This document shows, piece after piece, positions 16,981-26,308 of a stretch of DNA of 64,000 bases. Positions within the stretch are counted from its first letter, which is position 1, and every line of letters begins with the position of its first letter. Source of the DNA: Pantoea sp. BAV 3049. GTDB lineage: Bacteria > Pseudomonadota > Gammaproteobacteria > Enterobacterales > Enterobacteriaceae. The notes below the pieces were generated by a model, which saw only the letters and a list, made by a program, of their open reading frames with translations, was not told the DNA's origin and searched no databases. The position numbers and the translations under genes are program-made. The stretch covers positions 3,939,606 to 4,003,605 of the forward strand of contig NZ_WHOY01000031.1 of assembly GCF_009765445.1 (NCBI RefSeq). Direction: 5' to 3'.

Positions 16981-17538
16981 GTGGTCAAAATAGATATGCT
17001 CAGCCTGGAAATCAGCGGTTTGCGTATCGCCGGTTAATCGCCACGCCAGCTGGAAGGCAAACTCGAAACTCTTACCCAGCCCCTTGCCGCTAATCAGGTT
17101 GCCGTCTTCCACCACATCCTCCGTGCTGTAGACGCCGTCCGTCACCGCTTTATGCAAATCCCCGGAACAGGTATAGCGCCGTCCTTTCAGCAGATGATGG
17201 CCTCTCAGAACTCTGGCCGCAGCCGAACAGATCGGGGCTATCCATTTCCCGGCATCATCGTGGCGGCGGATAAATGTCGTCACCAGCGGGTTGGCTGCCA
17301 GGTTCACCGTGCCTTCCGGCCCGCCTGGAATAACCACCGCATCAAACAGCTCATTCTGCAGATCCGCCAGCAATACATCGGCAATCACCGGCACATTATG
17401 GTAGCTCGGTATCTCACGGGCGGTATGGCAGCCAACGGTGGTCACCTTGACATGCAGACGGTTCAAAATATCAATAATAATAAAGGCTTCTGCTTCTTCA
17501 AAACCCGGTGCTAACAGTATCGCAGCCTGCTTACTCAT
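16960..17538 (-). CDS. DJ-1/PfpI family protein
   Basis: 192 residues if started at ATG 17538, which lies four bases after AGGAGG; an ATG three bases earlier is too close to that site. The fold features are present: LLAPGFEEAEAF near the N-terminus with the conserved Glu, VIPGGPEG near 72, and the nucleophile elbow APICSAAARVL with Cys104. Members include YajL-type protein deglycases/chaperones and intracellular proteases; residues around the Cys differ from YajL (ICSAA against ICAAP-type), so exact function is open. The final codons lie inside the 59-bp tandem repeat array. Confidence 0.85.
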   Translation of the reverse strand: MSKQAAILLAPGFEEAEAFIIIDILNRLHVKVTTVGCHTAREIPSYHNVPVIADVLLADLQNELFDAVVIPGGPEGTVNLAANPLVTTFIRRHDDAGKWIAPICSAAARVLRGHHLLKGRRYTCSGDLHKAVTDGVYSTEDVVEDGNLISGKGLGKSFEFAFQLAWRLTGDTQTADFQAEHIYFDHWRSGER

Positions 17539-17750
17539 CATTCCTCCTGAATAATTTATAGAACTAAATAATATTATTGAAATAGCGTTTTATTTTTATT
17601 GTGTCAATCCGCACAGGGCAGGGATGCGGTCCCTCGCAGAAAAAAGTAAACAAATCCCAACGAGTAACGCCTTTACATAACATCTTCTTTTCTTCGCGCC
17701 AGGCAATGCTTTACCATAACGACAACTCTTACCGCCCATATGGATATTCA

Positions 17751-18824
17751 ATGCGTTATCTGGCCACACTTCTGCCCGCGCTCCTTCTTCTTTCGGCCTG
17801 CAGCAGCTCCAAAGCTCCCGAGCAGGTTGAACCTCACGGTAACCCTTTTAAAGGCGGCAACGGTTTTCTGCTGGAACCCTCGCACGATATCGCCCCGCTG
17901 GGTGGGGACTTTGCCAGTAATCCTGCGACGGCTGCTTTTATCGATAAAATGGTGCGTGAACATAACTTCGATCGCCAGCAGCTGCATGACATGCTGGCGC
18001 AGGCGAAGCGACTGGATTTTGTGCTGCGGCTGATGGATCGCCAGGCACCTTCATATCAGGCACCCACCGGGCCAAACGGCGCGTGGATCCGCTACCGCAA
18101 CAAATTTATCGTGCCGGGTAACGTGCAGAATGGCGTGCAGTTCTGGAATCAGTATCAGGATGCACTGAACCGCGCCTGGCAGGTCTATGGCGTGCCGCCA
18201 GAAATCATCGTGGGTATTATCGGCGTGGAAACCCGCTGGGGCCGCGTGATGGGCAAAACCCGCATTATCGATGCGCTGGCAACGCTGGCGTTTGACTATC
18301 CGCGCCGGGCCGACTACTTCAGCAGCGAGCTGGAAACCTTCCTGCTGATGGCGAGAGAAGAGAAAGACGATCCGCTCGATCTGCGCGGTTCCTTCGCCGG
18401 AGCGATGGGTTACGGCCAGTTTATGCCTTCTTCCTTTAAGCAGTATGCGGTCGACTTTAATGGTGACGGCCACATCAACTTGTGGGATCCGGTTGATGCC
18501 ATCGGTAGCGTGGCGCACTACTTCAGCGCTCATGGCTGGCAGAAGGGCGGGGCGATTGCCGTTCCGGCCAACGGCCAGGCCCCATTGATGGAGAGCGGTT
18601 TTAAAACCCGCTACACCATGGGCCAGCTCTCCGCAGCCGGATTATCGCCGCAGGTGCCGCTGACCGGTTATCAGCAGGCCAGCCTGCTGCGTTTCGATAT
18701 GGGCAAATATTATCAGTACTGGTACGGGCTGCCGAACTTCTACGTGATCACCCGTTACAACCACAGCAACCACTATGCTATGGCGGTGTGGCAGCTGGGG
18801 GAAGCGGTGCGCGACGCCCGCTAA
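17751..18824 (+). CDS. mltB: Membrane-bound lytic murein transglycosylase B
   Basis: Outer-membrane lipoprotein that cleaves peptidoglycan glycan strands to 1,6-anhydro products. Start at 17751 gives a 357-residue protein with a lipoprotein signal ending LLLLSAC (Cys17). The catalytic Glu160 is in GVETRWGRVMGKT, followed by AMGYGQFMPSS and an EF-hand-like calcium loop DFNGDGHINLWD. The reading frame is open further upstream (ATG at 17706), but no good ribosome site distinguishes the starts. Ends nine bases before the convergent ABC ATPase gene. In E. coli mltB is next to pncC; here about 16.5 kb separates them. Confidence 0.95.
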   Translation: MRYLATLLPALLLLSACSSSKAPEQVEPHGNPFKGGNGFLLEPSHDIAPLGGDFASNPATAAFIDKMVREHNFDRQQLHDMLAQAKRLDFVLRLMDRQAPSYQAPTGPNGAWIRYRNKFIVPGNVQNGVQFWNQYQDALNRAWQVYGVPPEIIVGIIGVETRWGRVMGKTRIIDALATLAFDYPRRADYFSSELETFLLMAREEKDDPLDLRGSFAGAMGYGQFMPSSFKQYAVDFNGDGHINLWDPVDAIGSVAHYFSAHGWQKGGAIAVPANGQAPLMESGFKTRYTMGQLSAAGLSPQVPLTGYQQASLLRFDMGKYYQYWYGLPNFYVITRYNHSNHYAMAVWQLGEAVRDAR

Positions 18825-18833
18825 GGGCATCCC

Positions 18834-19610
18834 TTAATAATTGCGCTGGAAATGGCTGCTGACAAAGGCCCGGCAGCGATCGGAGTGGGGATCGCTGAAG
18901 ACCTGCTCCGGCGGGCCTTCCTCCTCAATCATCCCCTGATGCAGGAAAATCGCTTTGTTCGAGACTTCGCGGGCAAAGCCCATCTCGTGGGTGACGATAA
19001 TCATCGTCCGGCCTTCTTCGGCCAGCCCGCGGATCACCTTCAGCACGTCGCCCACCAGTTCAGGATCCAGCGCGGAAGTTGGCTCATCAAACAGAATCGC
19101 CTTCGGATGCTGGGCCAGCGCCCGTGCAATGGCGATCCGCTGCTGCTGACCGCCCGACAGATGGGCAGGCCAGGCATCCCGTTTGGCAAACAGACCGACT
19201 TTTTCCAGCAGCGCTTCAGCTTCTTCAATGCACTCTTTGCGGTTACGCTTCTGTACATGGATGGGAGCCTCAATAATGTTTTGCAGCACGGTCCGGTGCG
19301 GCCATAAATTAAAGCTCTGAAAAACAAAGCCCAGCTGTTTGCGGATATTTTTAATTGCCGTCTGCTGAGCTTTGCTCAGCGTGCCGTTATTGCCGTTCAG
19401 GTTAATTTTCTCATCCGCCACCTGAATCTCACCGCCCTGAGCCACTTCCAGGAACGGGATGCAGCGCAGCAGGGTGCTTTTGCCGGAGCCGCTTGCCCCA
19501 ATCAGTGAAATCACGTCGCCGTCGTTGGCCGTCAGGCTGATATCGTGCAGCACCTCATGCTGACCAAAACTCTTTTTAAGACTACGCAGCGTCAGGGTAG
19601 GTGTGCTCAT
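18834..19610 (-). CDS. Polar amino acid ABC transporter ATP-binding protein (HisP-like)
   Basis: A 258-residue ATPase. Walker A is GASGSGKS at residues ~38-45, the Q-loop FQSFNLWPH, the signature LSGGQQQR near 150 and Walker B AILFDEPTSALD. Presence of the insertion before the Q-loop (long GNNGTLSKAQQTAIKNIRKQ) is typical of HisP and the lysine/arginine/ornithine group. Overlaps the upstream permease gene by four bases. It is the last gene of a five-gene set read leftwards from the M20 amidohydrolase. Confidence 0.93.
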   Translation of the reverse strand: MSTPTLTLRSLKKSFGQHEVLHDISLTANDGDVISLIGASGSGKSTLLRCIPFLEVAQGGEIQVADEKINLNGNNGTLSKAQQTAIKNIRKQLGFVFQSFNLWPHRTVLQNIIEAPIHVQKRNRKECIEEAEALLEKVGLFAKRDAWPAHLSGGQQQRIAIARALAQHPKAILFDEPTSALDPELVGDVLKVIRGLAEEGRTMIIVTHEMGFAREVSNKAIFLHQGMIEEEGPPEQVFSDPHSDRCRAFVSSHFQRNY

Positions 19611-20293
19611 GCTCTTGCTCCGGACTTCTCGGGTGAAAGGTATTTTTCAAACATGGCCAGTGCTTTGGTTACCAGCAGCGAAATCACCAGGTAGATCACC
19701 GCCGCACTGATAAACACTTCCAGCGCCCGATAGGTGTTGGAAACCTCGGCGTTGGCAATGCCGGTCACTTCCATCAGGCTGATGGTGCTGACCAGCGAGG
19801 TCGATTTGGCCATCGAGATCACTTCGTTGCTGTAAGCCGGTAACGCCTGGCGAATGGCAATCGGCAGAGTGATGCGTCGCAGGATAGTGAAGCGGGACAT
19901 GCCGCAAACACGAGCCGCTTCAATCGATCCTGTCGGGACCGCGCGAATGCCACCGCGCAGGATCTCTGAGGTATAAGCCGCGTCATTGAGGATCAAAGCC
20001 AGCAGGCCGCACCAGTAAGGATCGCGCAGGAAAGGCCACAGAAAGCTATGGCGAATAAAGCTGACGTTGCCCAGCCCGTAATAGATCATAAATATCTGGA
20101 TCAGCAGCGGTGAGCCGCGAAACAGAAACACGTATCCTTTTGCAACAACGCTACCGGGTTTGGTTGCGCGCAGCAGATTGAGCAGCAGCGCCAGAATGCC
20201 GCCGCCCAATAGTGACAGCACCGCCAGGTTCAGCGTCAGCGGCAGCCCGGCCAGCAGTTTGATAAAAGTCTGTTGTATAAACGAAATATCCAT
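19607..20293 (-). CDS. Polar amino acid ABC transporter permease (HisM-like)
   Basis: 228 residues when started at ATG 20293 (MDISFIQQTFIKLLAGLPLT); AGGGG eight bases upstream supports this start over an earlier in-frame one. Five predicted membrane segments and the coupling loop EAARVCGMSRFTILRRITLP near residues 135-155 are typical of the HisMQ family. Pairs with the permease encoded immediately upstream, 11 bp away. Confidence 0.92.
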   Translation of the reverse strand: MDISFIQQTFIKLLAGLPLTLNLAVLSLLGGGILALLLNLLRATKPGSVVAKGYVFLFRGSPLLIQIFMIYYGLGNVSFIRHSFLWPFLRDPYWCGLLALILNDAAYTSEILRGGIRAVPTGSIEAARVCGMSRFTILRRITLPIAIRQALPAYSNEVISMAKSTSLVSTISLMEVTGIANAEVSNTYRALEVFISAAVIYLVISLLVTKALAMFEKYLSPEKSGARA

Positions 20294-20304
20294 GCACCGT
20301 GCCC

Positions 20305-21024
20305 CTAAAGCTGAGTGTAATCCTGACCGCGCAAGGACCATTTCTCAGCCTGGCGAATAACAAGTTCAGAGACGGTGGTGATCACCAGGTAAATCACCGC
20401 GCCAACGGCAAAGAAAAAGAACGGCATCTGGGTGGACCCGGAGGCAACCTGTACCTGATTCATGGTTTCCACCAGTCCGGTAACCGAGACGAGTGCCGAC
20501 TCCTTGATGGCCGATTGCCACTGGTTGCCCAGGCCGGGGATCGCGGTGGTCAGGGCCTGTGGAACAATGACGCGGCGGAACATCAGCCATTTGCCCATCC
20601 CCACCACCGTCGCTGCTTCCAGCGTGCCTTTCGGGATGGTGCCGTAAGCCCCGCGGAAGACTTCGCCCTGTCCGGCACCGGAAATCAGGCCGATTGCCAG
20701 CGCACCGGCGACAAACCCGCTGATGTCAAAAGGACCGGCAAATCCAAGCGCATGACCGAAAAAGGCCAGCACCTGACGTCCGCCAAAATAGAAAATGTAG
20801 ATTACGATCAGGTCGGGAATGCCGCGCAGCACCACGGTGTAGCCTTCGGCGAGCCTGCTGAGCCAGCGGTTCCCGCCGATTTTGGCCCAGGCGACCAGAC
20901 TGCCAATCACCGAGCCGAGCAGAAAGGCGCACAGGGAAACGGAAACCGTGACCCCGGCAGCCTTAAGCAGCACCGGCCCCCATCCCTCAGGACCGAAGCC
21001 GAGGAGCTGCCAGTCAATGCCCAT
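20305..21024 (-). CDS. Polar amino acid ABC transporter permease (HisQ-like)
   Basis: 239 residues from ATG 21024 (MGIDWQLLGFGPEGWGPVLL), five bases after GGAGG. Contains the family's PDLIVIYIFYFGG motif and coupling loop EAATVVGMGKWLMFRRVIVP. The long first periplasmic part and VFRGAYGTIPKG point to the octopine/arginine-type branch. Partner of the HisM-like subunit. Confidence 0.92.
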   Translation of the reverse strand: MGIDWQLLGFGPEGWGPVLLKAAGVTVSVSLCAFLLGSVIGSLVAWAKIGGNRWLSRLAEGYTVVLRGIPDLIVIYIFYFGGRQVLAFFGHALGFAGPFDISGFVAGALAIGLISGAGQGEVFRGAYGTIPKGTLEAATVVGMGKWLMFRRVIVPQALTTAIPGLGNQWQSAIKESALVSVTGLVETMNQVQVASGSTQMPFFFFAVGAVIYLVITTVSELVIRQAEKWSLRGQDYTQL

Positions 21025-21082
21025 ATTTACCTCCACTGCGGCCCTTCAGGCACCGGCAATCTTTAACCATACCGCACTCCAT

Positions 21083-21934
21083 TTACGCTTTTGGTGACAG
21101 ATCCATACCGAACCATTTGATGATTAACGCTTTCATCGTGCCGTCTTTTACCATCGAGTCGATGGCCGTGTTCAGCTTAGCCTGCAGTTCGGTGTCGTCT
21201 TTCCGCAACCCGATAGCCGAGCCTGCGCCCAGCACGCCGTTCTGGAAGGTGTAACCTGTCAGTTCGCCGTTGCCGTTGGAGCGTTTTACATAGGCGGTCA
21301 GGTTTGGCACGGCTGCCATCACCATATCCACGCGCCCGGCATCCAGATCGAAGAAGGTATCCTTGCCGCCCGGATAGGTGCGGATGGTGGCAATATTGCC
21401 GAAGTATTTCTGCAGGAAGTCAGCCTGAATGGTGGCAACCTGTACGCCAATCGTTTTGCCTTTGACGATTTTCGCGATGTTGTCGATGGCGGTTTTGCTG
21501 GCGGCTTCATCGGTCAGCGAAATGCGGGTACCGGTGCCTGGCAGGCTGGTGATGCTGCTGTCTTTGTTGGTGACAAAACCGGAGCCGCCGTTGATATACG
21601 GGCTGGTGAAGTTAATGGTTTCCTGGCGTTTAGGCGTGATCGACACCGCATCGACAATCGCATCGTATTTGCCATCCAGCAGGCCGGGGATCATTCCCCC
21701 CCAGCTCTGAGCGACCAGTTTGTAGCTGAAACCCGCACGCTTCGCGATCTCTTTCAGCATATCCGGCTCGAAGCCAACGATTTCACCGCCCGGTGTGGTC
21801 ATGTTGTACGGAGGGAAGGCGGCTTCGGTGGCGAAGGTCAGCGAGGAGAGATCCCGTGCCTGTAACTGTGGCAGAACCAGCAGGCCGAGAGCGGCAACGG
21901 CACCGGTGAGAAAACCTTTGCGTGTCAGATTCAT
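21083..21934 (-). CDS. Polar amino acid ABC transporter substrate-binding protein
   Basis: 283 residues with a Sec signal (MNLTRKGFLTGAVAALGLLV, cleavage near LQA-RDL). The mature part begins LTFATEAAFPPYN, the family hallmark, then GFEPDMLKEIAKR with the residues that bind the amino acid alpha-groups, and DAIVDAVSITPKR. Resembles lysine/arginine/ornithine and octopine binding proteins. Downstream genes encode the matching permeases and ATPase; upstream is an M20 amidohydrolase, suggesting uptake and hydrolysis of an N-acyl or N-conjugated amino acid. Confidence 0.92.
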   Translation of the reverse strand: MNLTRKGFLTGAVAALGLLVLPQLQARDLSSLTFATEAAFPPYNMTTPGGEIVGFEPDMLKEIAKRAGFSYKLVAQSWGGMIPGLLDGKYDAIVDAVSITPKRQETINFTSPYINGGSGFVTNKDSSITSLPGTGTRISLTDEAASKTAIDNIAKIVKGKTIGVQVATIQADFLQKYFGNIATIRTYPGGKDTFFDLDAGRVDMVMAAVPNLTAYVKRSNGNGELTGYTFQNGVLGAGSAIGLRKDDTELQAKLNTAIDSMVKDGTMKALIIKWFGMDLSPKA

Positions 21935-21963
21935 GAGCTACACCTGTTAAATTTGAAATACGG

Positions 21964-23154
21964 TTAAGAAAGAATATCCAGCGTTAAGCGGGTCAGGGCG
22001 ATGGCCCCCAGCGAGATGCAGCTCTCGTCCGGCTGGTAGTCAGAGTTATGGACGTGGTCGTCACGTCCCGGTTGCCCCGATCCGATGTGGATCTGGCAGG
22101 CAGGCATCAAATCGGAGAAGTAAGAGAAGTCCTCCGCGCCAAAACTCCGGCCCTGCTGGATCTCCGGCTGTTTGCTGAACTGGCGGGTAATGCTCTTTTC
22201 GGCGAGATCGACCATCCGGTCATCATTCAGCAGGGGAGGGACGCCGCGCTGGTAGTTGATGTCCACTTTCACATTCATCGACAGCGCCACGCCAGCACAG
22301 ATACGGCGGAATGCCGTTTCCACATGATCGCGCGAGGCAGTTGAGCGGGCACGTACGGTTCCCCGGAACAGGCAGGAATCCGGAATAATGTTGTGGATCG
22401 CGCCGCCTTCAATATGGCCGACGGTCAGCACGGCAGACTGCGCCGGATCCATTTCACGGGAGATGATGGTTTGCAGCTGGGTGATCAAATACGCTGTAGC
22501 TACGATAGGATCGGCGGCAGCGTGCGGGCGGGCAGCATGTCCTGACACGCCGGTCACCACCACGTCAAATTCATCGCAGGAGGCGGTACTGGCCCCGCGT
22601 GTCAGCAGAATATTGCCTGCTGCCAGTTCCGGACGGTTATGGAAGGTGATCGCCATATCCTGACCTTCCGCCGCGCCGTCGGCAATCATCGCCGCTGCGC
22701 CACTTTCGGTGGTTTCCTCAGCAGGCTGAAATACCAGACGGACTGAGCCCTTCAGCTGGGGCTGCAGCTCTTTCAGCGTGGCAGCCACGCCGAGCAGGGT
22801 TGCGGTGTGCAGATCGTGGCCGCAGGCGTGCATTTTGCCCGGGTAAACGCTGGCGAAGGGCAGGCCGGTATTCTCTTCGATGGGCAACGCATCCATATCG
22901 GCACGCAGCAGCAGGTTTGGCCCTTTCTCCTCACCGTGAATATCCAGCACAATCCCGGTTTTGCCGATGCCTCTTTGCGGCTGATAACCCAGCCTTTCCA
23001 GCTCCTTCGCCACTACTTCCGCCGTGCGTACCGTGTCAAAACCCAGCTCCGGATGTGCGTGAATGTCGCGTCGCAGGGCGATCAACTGCGGTTCGAGCTC
23101 TTTCACAATTCCGGCAATTTTTACCTCAATCTCTTCTGGATGAGACGGTTCCAT
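21964..23154 (-). CDS. M20 family metallo-amidohydrolase (hippurate hydrolase/IAA-amino acid hydrolase type)
   Basis: A 396-residue cytoplasmic hydrolase. Metal ligands are visible in ACGHDLHTA (Cys and His), QPAEETTESGA (Glu pair) and the C-terminal HVHNSDYQ-type motif (DDHVHNSDYQPDES). The lid domain lies between VVVTGVSGHAARPH and TVGHIEGGAIHNIIPD. Family members remove acyl groups from N-acyl amino acids, hippurate or indole-acetyl amino acids. It is 29 bp upstream of the binding-protein gene and so is probably first in that operon. Confidence 0.9.
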   Translation of the reverse strand: MEPSHPEEIEVKIAGIVKELEPQLIALRRDIHAHPELGFDTVRTAEVVAKELERLGYQPQRGIGKTGIVLDIHGEEKGPNLLLRADMDALPIEENTGLPFASVYPGKMHACGHDLHTATLLGVAATLKELQPQLKGSVRLVFQPAEETTESGAAAMIADGAAEGQDMAITFHNRPELAAGNILLTRGASTASCDEFDVVVTGVSGHAARPHAAADPIVATAYLITQLQTIISREMDPAQSAVLTVGHIEGGAIHNIIPDSCLFRGTVRARSTASRDHVETAFRRICAGVALSMNVKVDINYQRGVPPLLNDDRMVDLAEKSITRQFSKQPEIQQGRSFGAEDFSYFSDLMPACQIHIGSGQPGRDDHVHNSDYQPDESCISLGAIALTRLTLDILS

Positions 23155-23500
23155 GCATGCACCTCGCGTGGGTCAGGAAAGTATTGACCCCCGATAATGG
23201 CCAAAAGAGCAGCGTGAAACAAGAGGTTAGCGGGCATCGGATGCACTTCAGCCCTGCTGCACTGGTCCGGCTGAATACGGCAGTGGAATCAACCGGACTC
23301 TGTGGCTGAGACAGAATTTTCAGGGAGCATCAGGGCCTTTTAAAAGTCGCTTTCAGCGGCTTATTCATTGACCTGTCTGCGCTGGGGAGCTTGTATAAAA
23401 ATTTGTATCCCACTATTAAAACTCTTTATTTCTCATCTTATGCAGAATCCCTATGCTGGGGGTCATACTCCACTGACAACCAGTAATATGAGGATCGACC
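23155..23500. promoter_or_regulatory. Divergent promoter region between the M20 and TRAP operons
   Basis: A 346-bp gap. The left half looks like ordinary mixed sequence without genes, and the part 23390-23440 is A+T-rich with promoter-like TTGTATAAAAATTTGTAT. AGGAT at 23492-23496 is a ribosome site for the TRAP binding-protein gene. I see no operator that can be named; the LysR gene at 27522 is a candidate regulator of the rightward operon. Confidence 0.4.
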
Positions 23501-24502
23501 ATGGCAGCTTCCCCGGGTAACGTTTTTCGCCGTCATCTTCTCGCCATTGCCGTTCTGAGCACGGGTAGTGGACTGTATGCCATCAGCGCTTCTGCTGCTG
23601 AAACCTTGCGCCTGGCTCACGCCTCCAGCAGCGACAGCCTGGTCAACCAGGCGATGGTCCGTTTTGCGGCAGAAGTGAAAGAGAAGTCGCACGACGCGCT
23701 GGAAATTCAGATATTCCCTGATGGCCAGCTGGGCGATGAGGGCGCGATTGCTGACTCAACCGGGTCTGGTGCAATCACCATGGGACTGGGCGGCGTGGTG
23801 GATGCTATCGATCCGCGTCTGAATGCGGTTTCCCTGCCTTTTCTGTTTAAAGACGCTGACTCGGTGCACCATTTCCTTGACAGCGACGCGGGCAAGAAAT
23901 TTCTGTCGATGGGCGAGAGCCGTGGCTACGTGATGCTGTCGGCGCTGGACTCCGGTTTCCGTCAGTTCGCTAACAGCAAAAGAGCCATTGTGAAGCCGGA
24001 AGATCTGAGCGGCCTGAAGATCCGCACGCCACCAAACCCGGTGATCCTCGCCACCATCAAACAGCTTGGCGGTCTGCCGCAGTCAATTCCGTTTGGTGAA
24101 GTTTATACCTCTCTGCAGTCTGGCGTGGTTGACGGCGTGGAGCCAGAGCTGCGCGACTTCAGCGACCAGCGCTGGTACGAAGTTGTGAAGCATGTCTCGA
24201 TGGCGAACTACATCTGGTCAGCCAACTTCTGGTACATGAACAAATCTGCTTATGACGGGCTGAGCGCGGAAAACAAAAAAGCACTGACTGAGTCCGTGGC
24301 TGATACCACCACCTGGTATCGCAGCCAGCTTGACCAGGTTTACGCCAAACTGACCGACCAGTTGAAAGCGAAGAAAGTTGAATTTAACGAGGTGGATCGC
24401 GCGGCCTTCCTGGCCAAAGTCGGCCCGGTTTATGACCAGTTCAGCAAAGCCTGGGGCGCAGACTTCGTTAAACAGCTGCGTACTGACGCGGGCAGTAACT
24501 GA
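23501..24502 (+). CDS. TRAP transporter substrate-binding protein (DctP family)
   Basis: A 333-residue periplasmic protein with signal peptide HLLAIAVLSTGSGLYAISAS ending at SAA-ETL. DctP features include LRLAHASSSDSLVNQAMVRF at the mature N-terminus, the conserved arginine in LSGLKIRTPPNPV that holds the ligand carboxylate, and the QSGVVDGVEPEL stretch. It delivers an organic acid or amino acid-like ligand to the DctQM membrane subunits. Its stop overlaps the dctQ start by one base. Confidence 0.92.
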   Translation: MAASPGNVFRRHLLAIAVLSTGSGLYAISASAAETLRLAHASSSDSLVNQAMVRFAAEVKEKSHDALEIQIFPDGQLGDEGAIADSTGSGAITMGLGGVVDAIDPRLNAVSLPFLFKDADSVHHFLDSDAGKKFLSMGESRGYVMLSALDSGFRQFANSKRAIVKPEDLSGLKIRTPPNPVILATIKQLGGLPQSIPFGEVYTSLQSGVVDGVEPELRDFSDQRWYEVVKHVSMANYIWSANFWYMNKSAYDGLSAENKKALTESVADTTTWYRSQLDQVYAKLTDQLKAKKVEFNEVDRAAFLAKVGPVYDQFSKAWGADFVKQLRTDAGSN

Positions 24503-25002
24503 TGACGCCGGTTCACTACGCACCAACCAGCGGCCCGCGGTGGCTGACGTTACTGCTGATGTGGACAGGCGGCGCGATGTTCCTGGTGACGCTGGGCTCC
24601 ACATTGCTGGGGATCGTCGCCCGCTATTTTGCCTGGACGGGACTGGAGTGGACCTTTGAAACCGCTGAAATCTCGTTTATCTGGGTGACCTTCCTGGGCG
24701 CGGTGCTGGCTGAAATTCGCGGCGAGAACGTGAGCTTCACCAGCGTGGCAGCACTGTGCCCGGCAGGCGTCCGGCGCTGGCTGAGGCTGTTTTCGGCGCT
24801 GGTGCTGCTGGTGCTCAGCGGCTGGCTGCTGACAAGTGGGATGAAAATCCTGCAGACCTCCGCCTGGGTGCCGACACCGGTGCTGAGGCTGCCGAATGCA
24901 GTGATTACCTGCTCGCTGGCAGGGTTTGCGGTGATGCTGATGTTCCTTTCGCTCTGGCGGATTTGGCACTTTTTCTTCTCACGCTCGGGTGAAGCGCTAT
25001 GA
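24502..25002 (+). CDS. TRAP transporter small permease subunit (DctQ family)
   Basis: A 166-residue protein with four membrane segments. The characteristic WTFETAEISFIWVTFLGAVL motif lies near residues 50-70. It forms the small subunit of a sodium-driven TRAP transporter with the DctM-type protein encoded next, overlapping it by four bases (ATGA). Confidence 0.9.
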   Translation: MTPVHYAPTSGPRWLTLLLMWTGGAMFLVTLGSTLLGIVARYFAWTGLEWTFETAEISFIWVTFLGAVLAEIRGENVSFTSVAALCPAGVRRWLRLFSALVLLVLSGWLLTSGMKILQTSAWVPTPVLRLPNAVITCSLAGFAVMLMFLSLWRIWHFFFSRSGEAL

Positions 25003-26285
25003 CTGTTTTGATTCTGATTGCCGCCTTCCTGGTGCTGCTGTTTGCCGGGGTGCCCATCGCCTGGGCGATAGCGGGCGGAAGTATTGCCGCACTGGCGCTG
25101 GGTGACTTCCCGATGCCGATTGCCTGGCTGGCTCAGCAGACCCTGCGCGGCGCTGACACCACCTCGCTCATCGCCATCCCGCTGTTTTTATTTGCCGGGG
25201 AATTGATGAACCGCGGCGGGCTGACTCACCGCATCATGCACGTTGCCGAGCACCTGTTCGGGCGTTTTCGTGGTGGCCTGGGACTGGTTAACGTTGCCAC
25301 TGCTTTTGTGTACGGTGGCCTGACCGGTTCTGCCACGGCGGATACCAGTACCGTGGCAAAGGTGATGATCCCGGTGATGGAGCAAAAGGGCTATCCACGC
25401 GATTTTGCGGCGGCGGTCACGGCGGCCTCCGGCACGCTGGGGATTGTGGTTCCGCCCAGTGTGATCCTGCTGCTGTACGGCGTTATCACTAATACCTCCA
25501 TTGGCGGGCTGTTTGTCGCTGGTGTGCTCCCCGGCTGTATGCTGGCCGTGGTCTTTATGCTCACCGCCTGGTTTATCGGCATGCGGGAAAATTTCCCAAA
25601 GGTGGAAGGGAAGTTCGATTTCAAAGCCTTCTGGTGGGATTTCTGGCGGGCGTTCCCGGCGATGTGTATGCCGGTATTTGTTCTCGGCGCTATCATCACC
25701 GGTTTTGTCACCGCGACCGAAGCGGCCGGGTTAGCCGTAATTTATGCGCTGCTGATTGGTGGGTTGTATTACCGCGAGCTGGGCTGGCGCGACCTGATCC
25801 CGGCGATTATTGAATCGGTCACGCTGACCGGATCGGTGATGATCATCATGGCTGTGGCGGTACCCTTCGGCTGGTTGCTGACGGTTACTCAGGTCCCGCA
25901 TATGGCCGCCGCCTGGATTGGCGGGCTGCAGGCCGGACCGATCGCCACCATGCTGCTGGTGATCCTGCTGCTGAAAGTCGTGGGCTTCTGGCTGGATCTT
26001 GGCCCGGCGATGATTATTCTCGCGCCGATCCTGGTGCCGATTGCCAAAACCGCCGGATTTGAGCCTTACCAGATTGGCCTGATCTTTACGCTGACGCTGG
26101 GCTGGGGGCTGTTCACGCCGCCGATTGGCACCAATATTTTCGTGGTCTGTAACGTGGCAAAAATTGATATCGGCCCGGTCTCACGCAGGCTGATCCCGTT
26201 CTGGTTCGCGACCGCCTTCGCTATCGCGCTCCTGATTTTCTTTCCTTCATTAACCGGATGGTTGCCCGCAACGCTGGGCTACTGA
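24999..26285 (+). CDS. TRAP transporter large permease subunit (DctM family)
   Basis: A 428-residue, very hydrophobic protein with about 12 membrane segments. Family motifs include AIPLFLFAGELMNRGGLTHR (residues ~52-72), GGLTGSATADTSTVAKVMIP, GIVVPPSVILLLYGVI and, in the second half, FTLTLGWGLFTPPIGTNIF. It is the sodium-coupled transport subunit. The next gene's start lies 23 bp after its stop, so the aminotransferase is in the same operon. Confidence 0.93.
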   Translation: MTVLILIAAFLVLLFAGVPIAWAIAGGSIAALALGDFPMPIAWLAQQTLRGADTTSLIAIPLFLFAGELMNRGGLTHRIMHVAEHLFGRFRGGLGLVNVATAFVYGGLTGSATADTSTVAKVMIPVMEQKGYPRDFAAAVTAASGTLGIVVPPSVILLLYGVITNTSIGGLFVAGVLPGCMLAVVFMLTAWFIGMRENFPKVEGKFDFKAFWWDFWRAFPAMCMPVFVLGAIITGFVTATEAAGLAVIYALLIGGLYYRELGWRDLIPAIIESVTLTGSVMIIMAVAVPFGWLLTVTQVPHMAAAWIGGLQAGPIATMLLVILLLKVVGFWLDLGPAMIILAPILVPIAKTAGFEPYQIGLIFTLTLGWGLFTPPIGTNIFVVCNVAKIDIGPVSRRLIPFWFATAFAIALLIFFPSLTGWLPATLGY

Positions 26286-26308
26286 CAGTCAAACAGACGA
26301 GAACTGTG

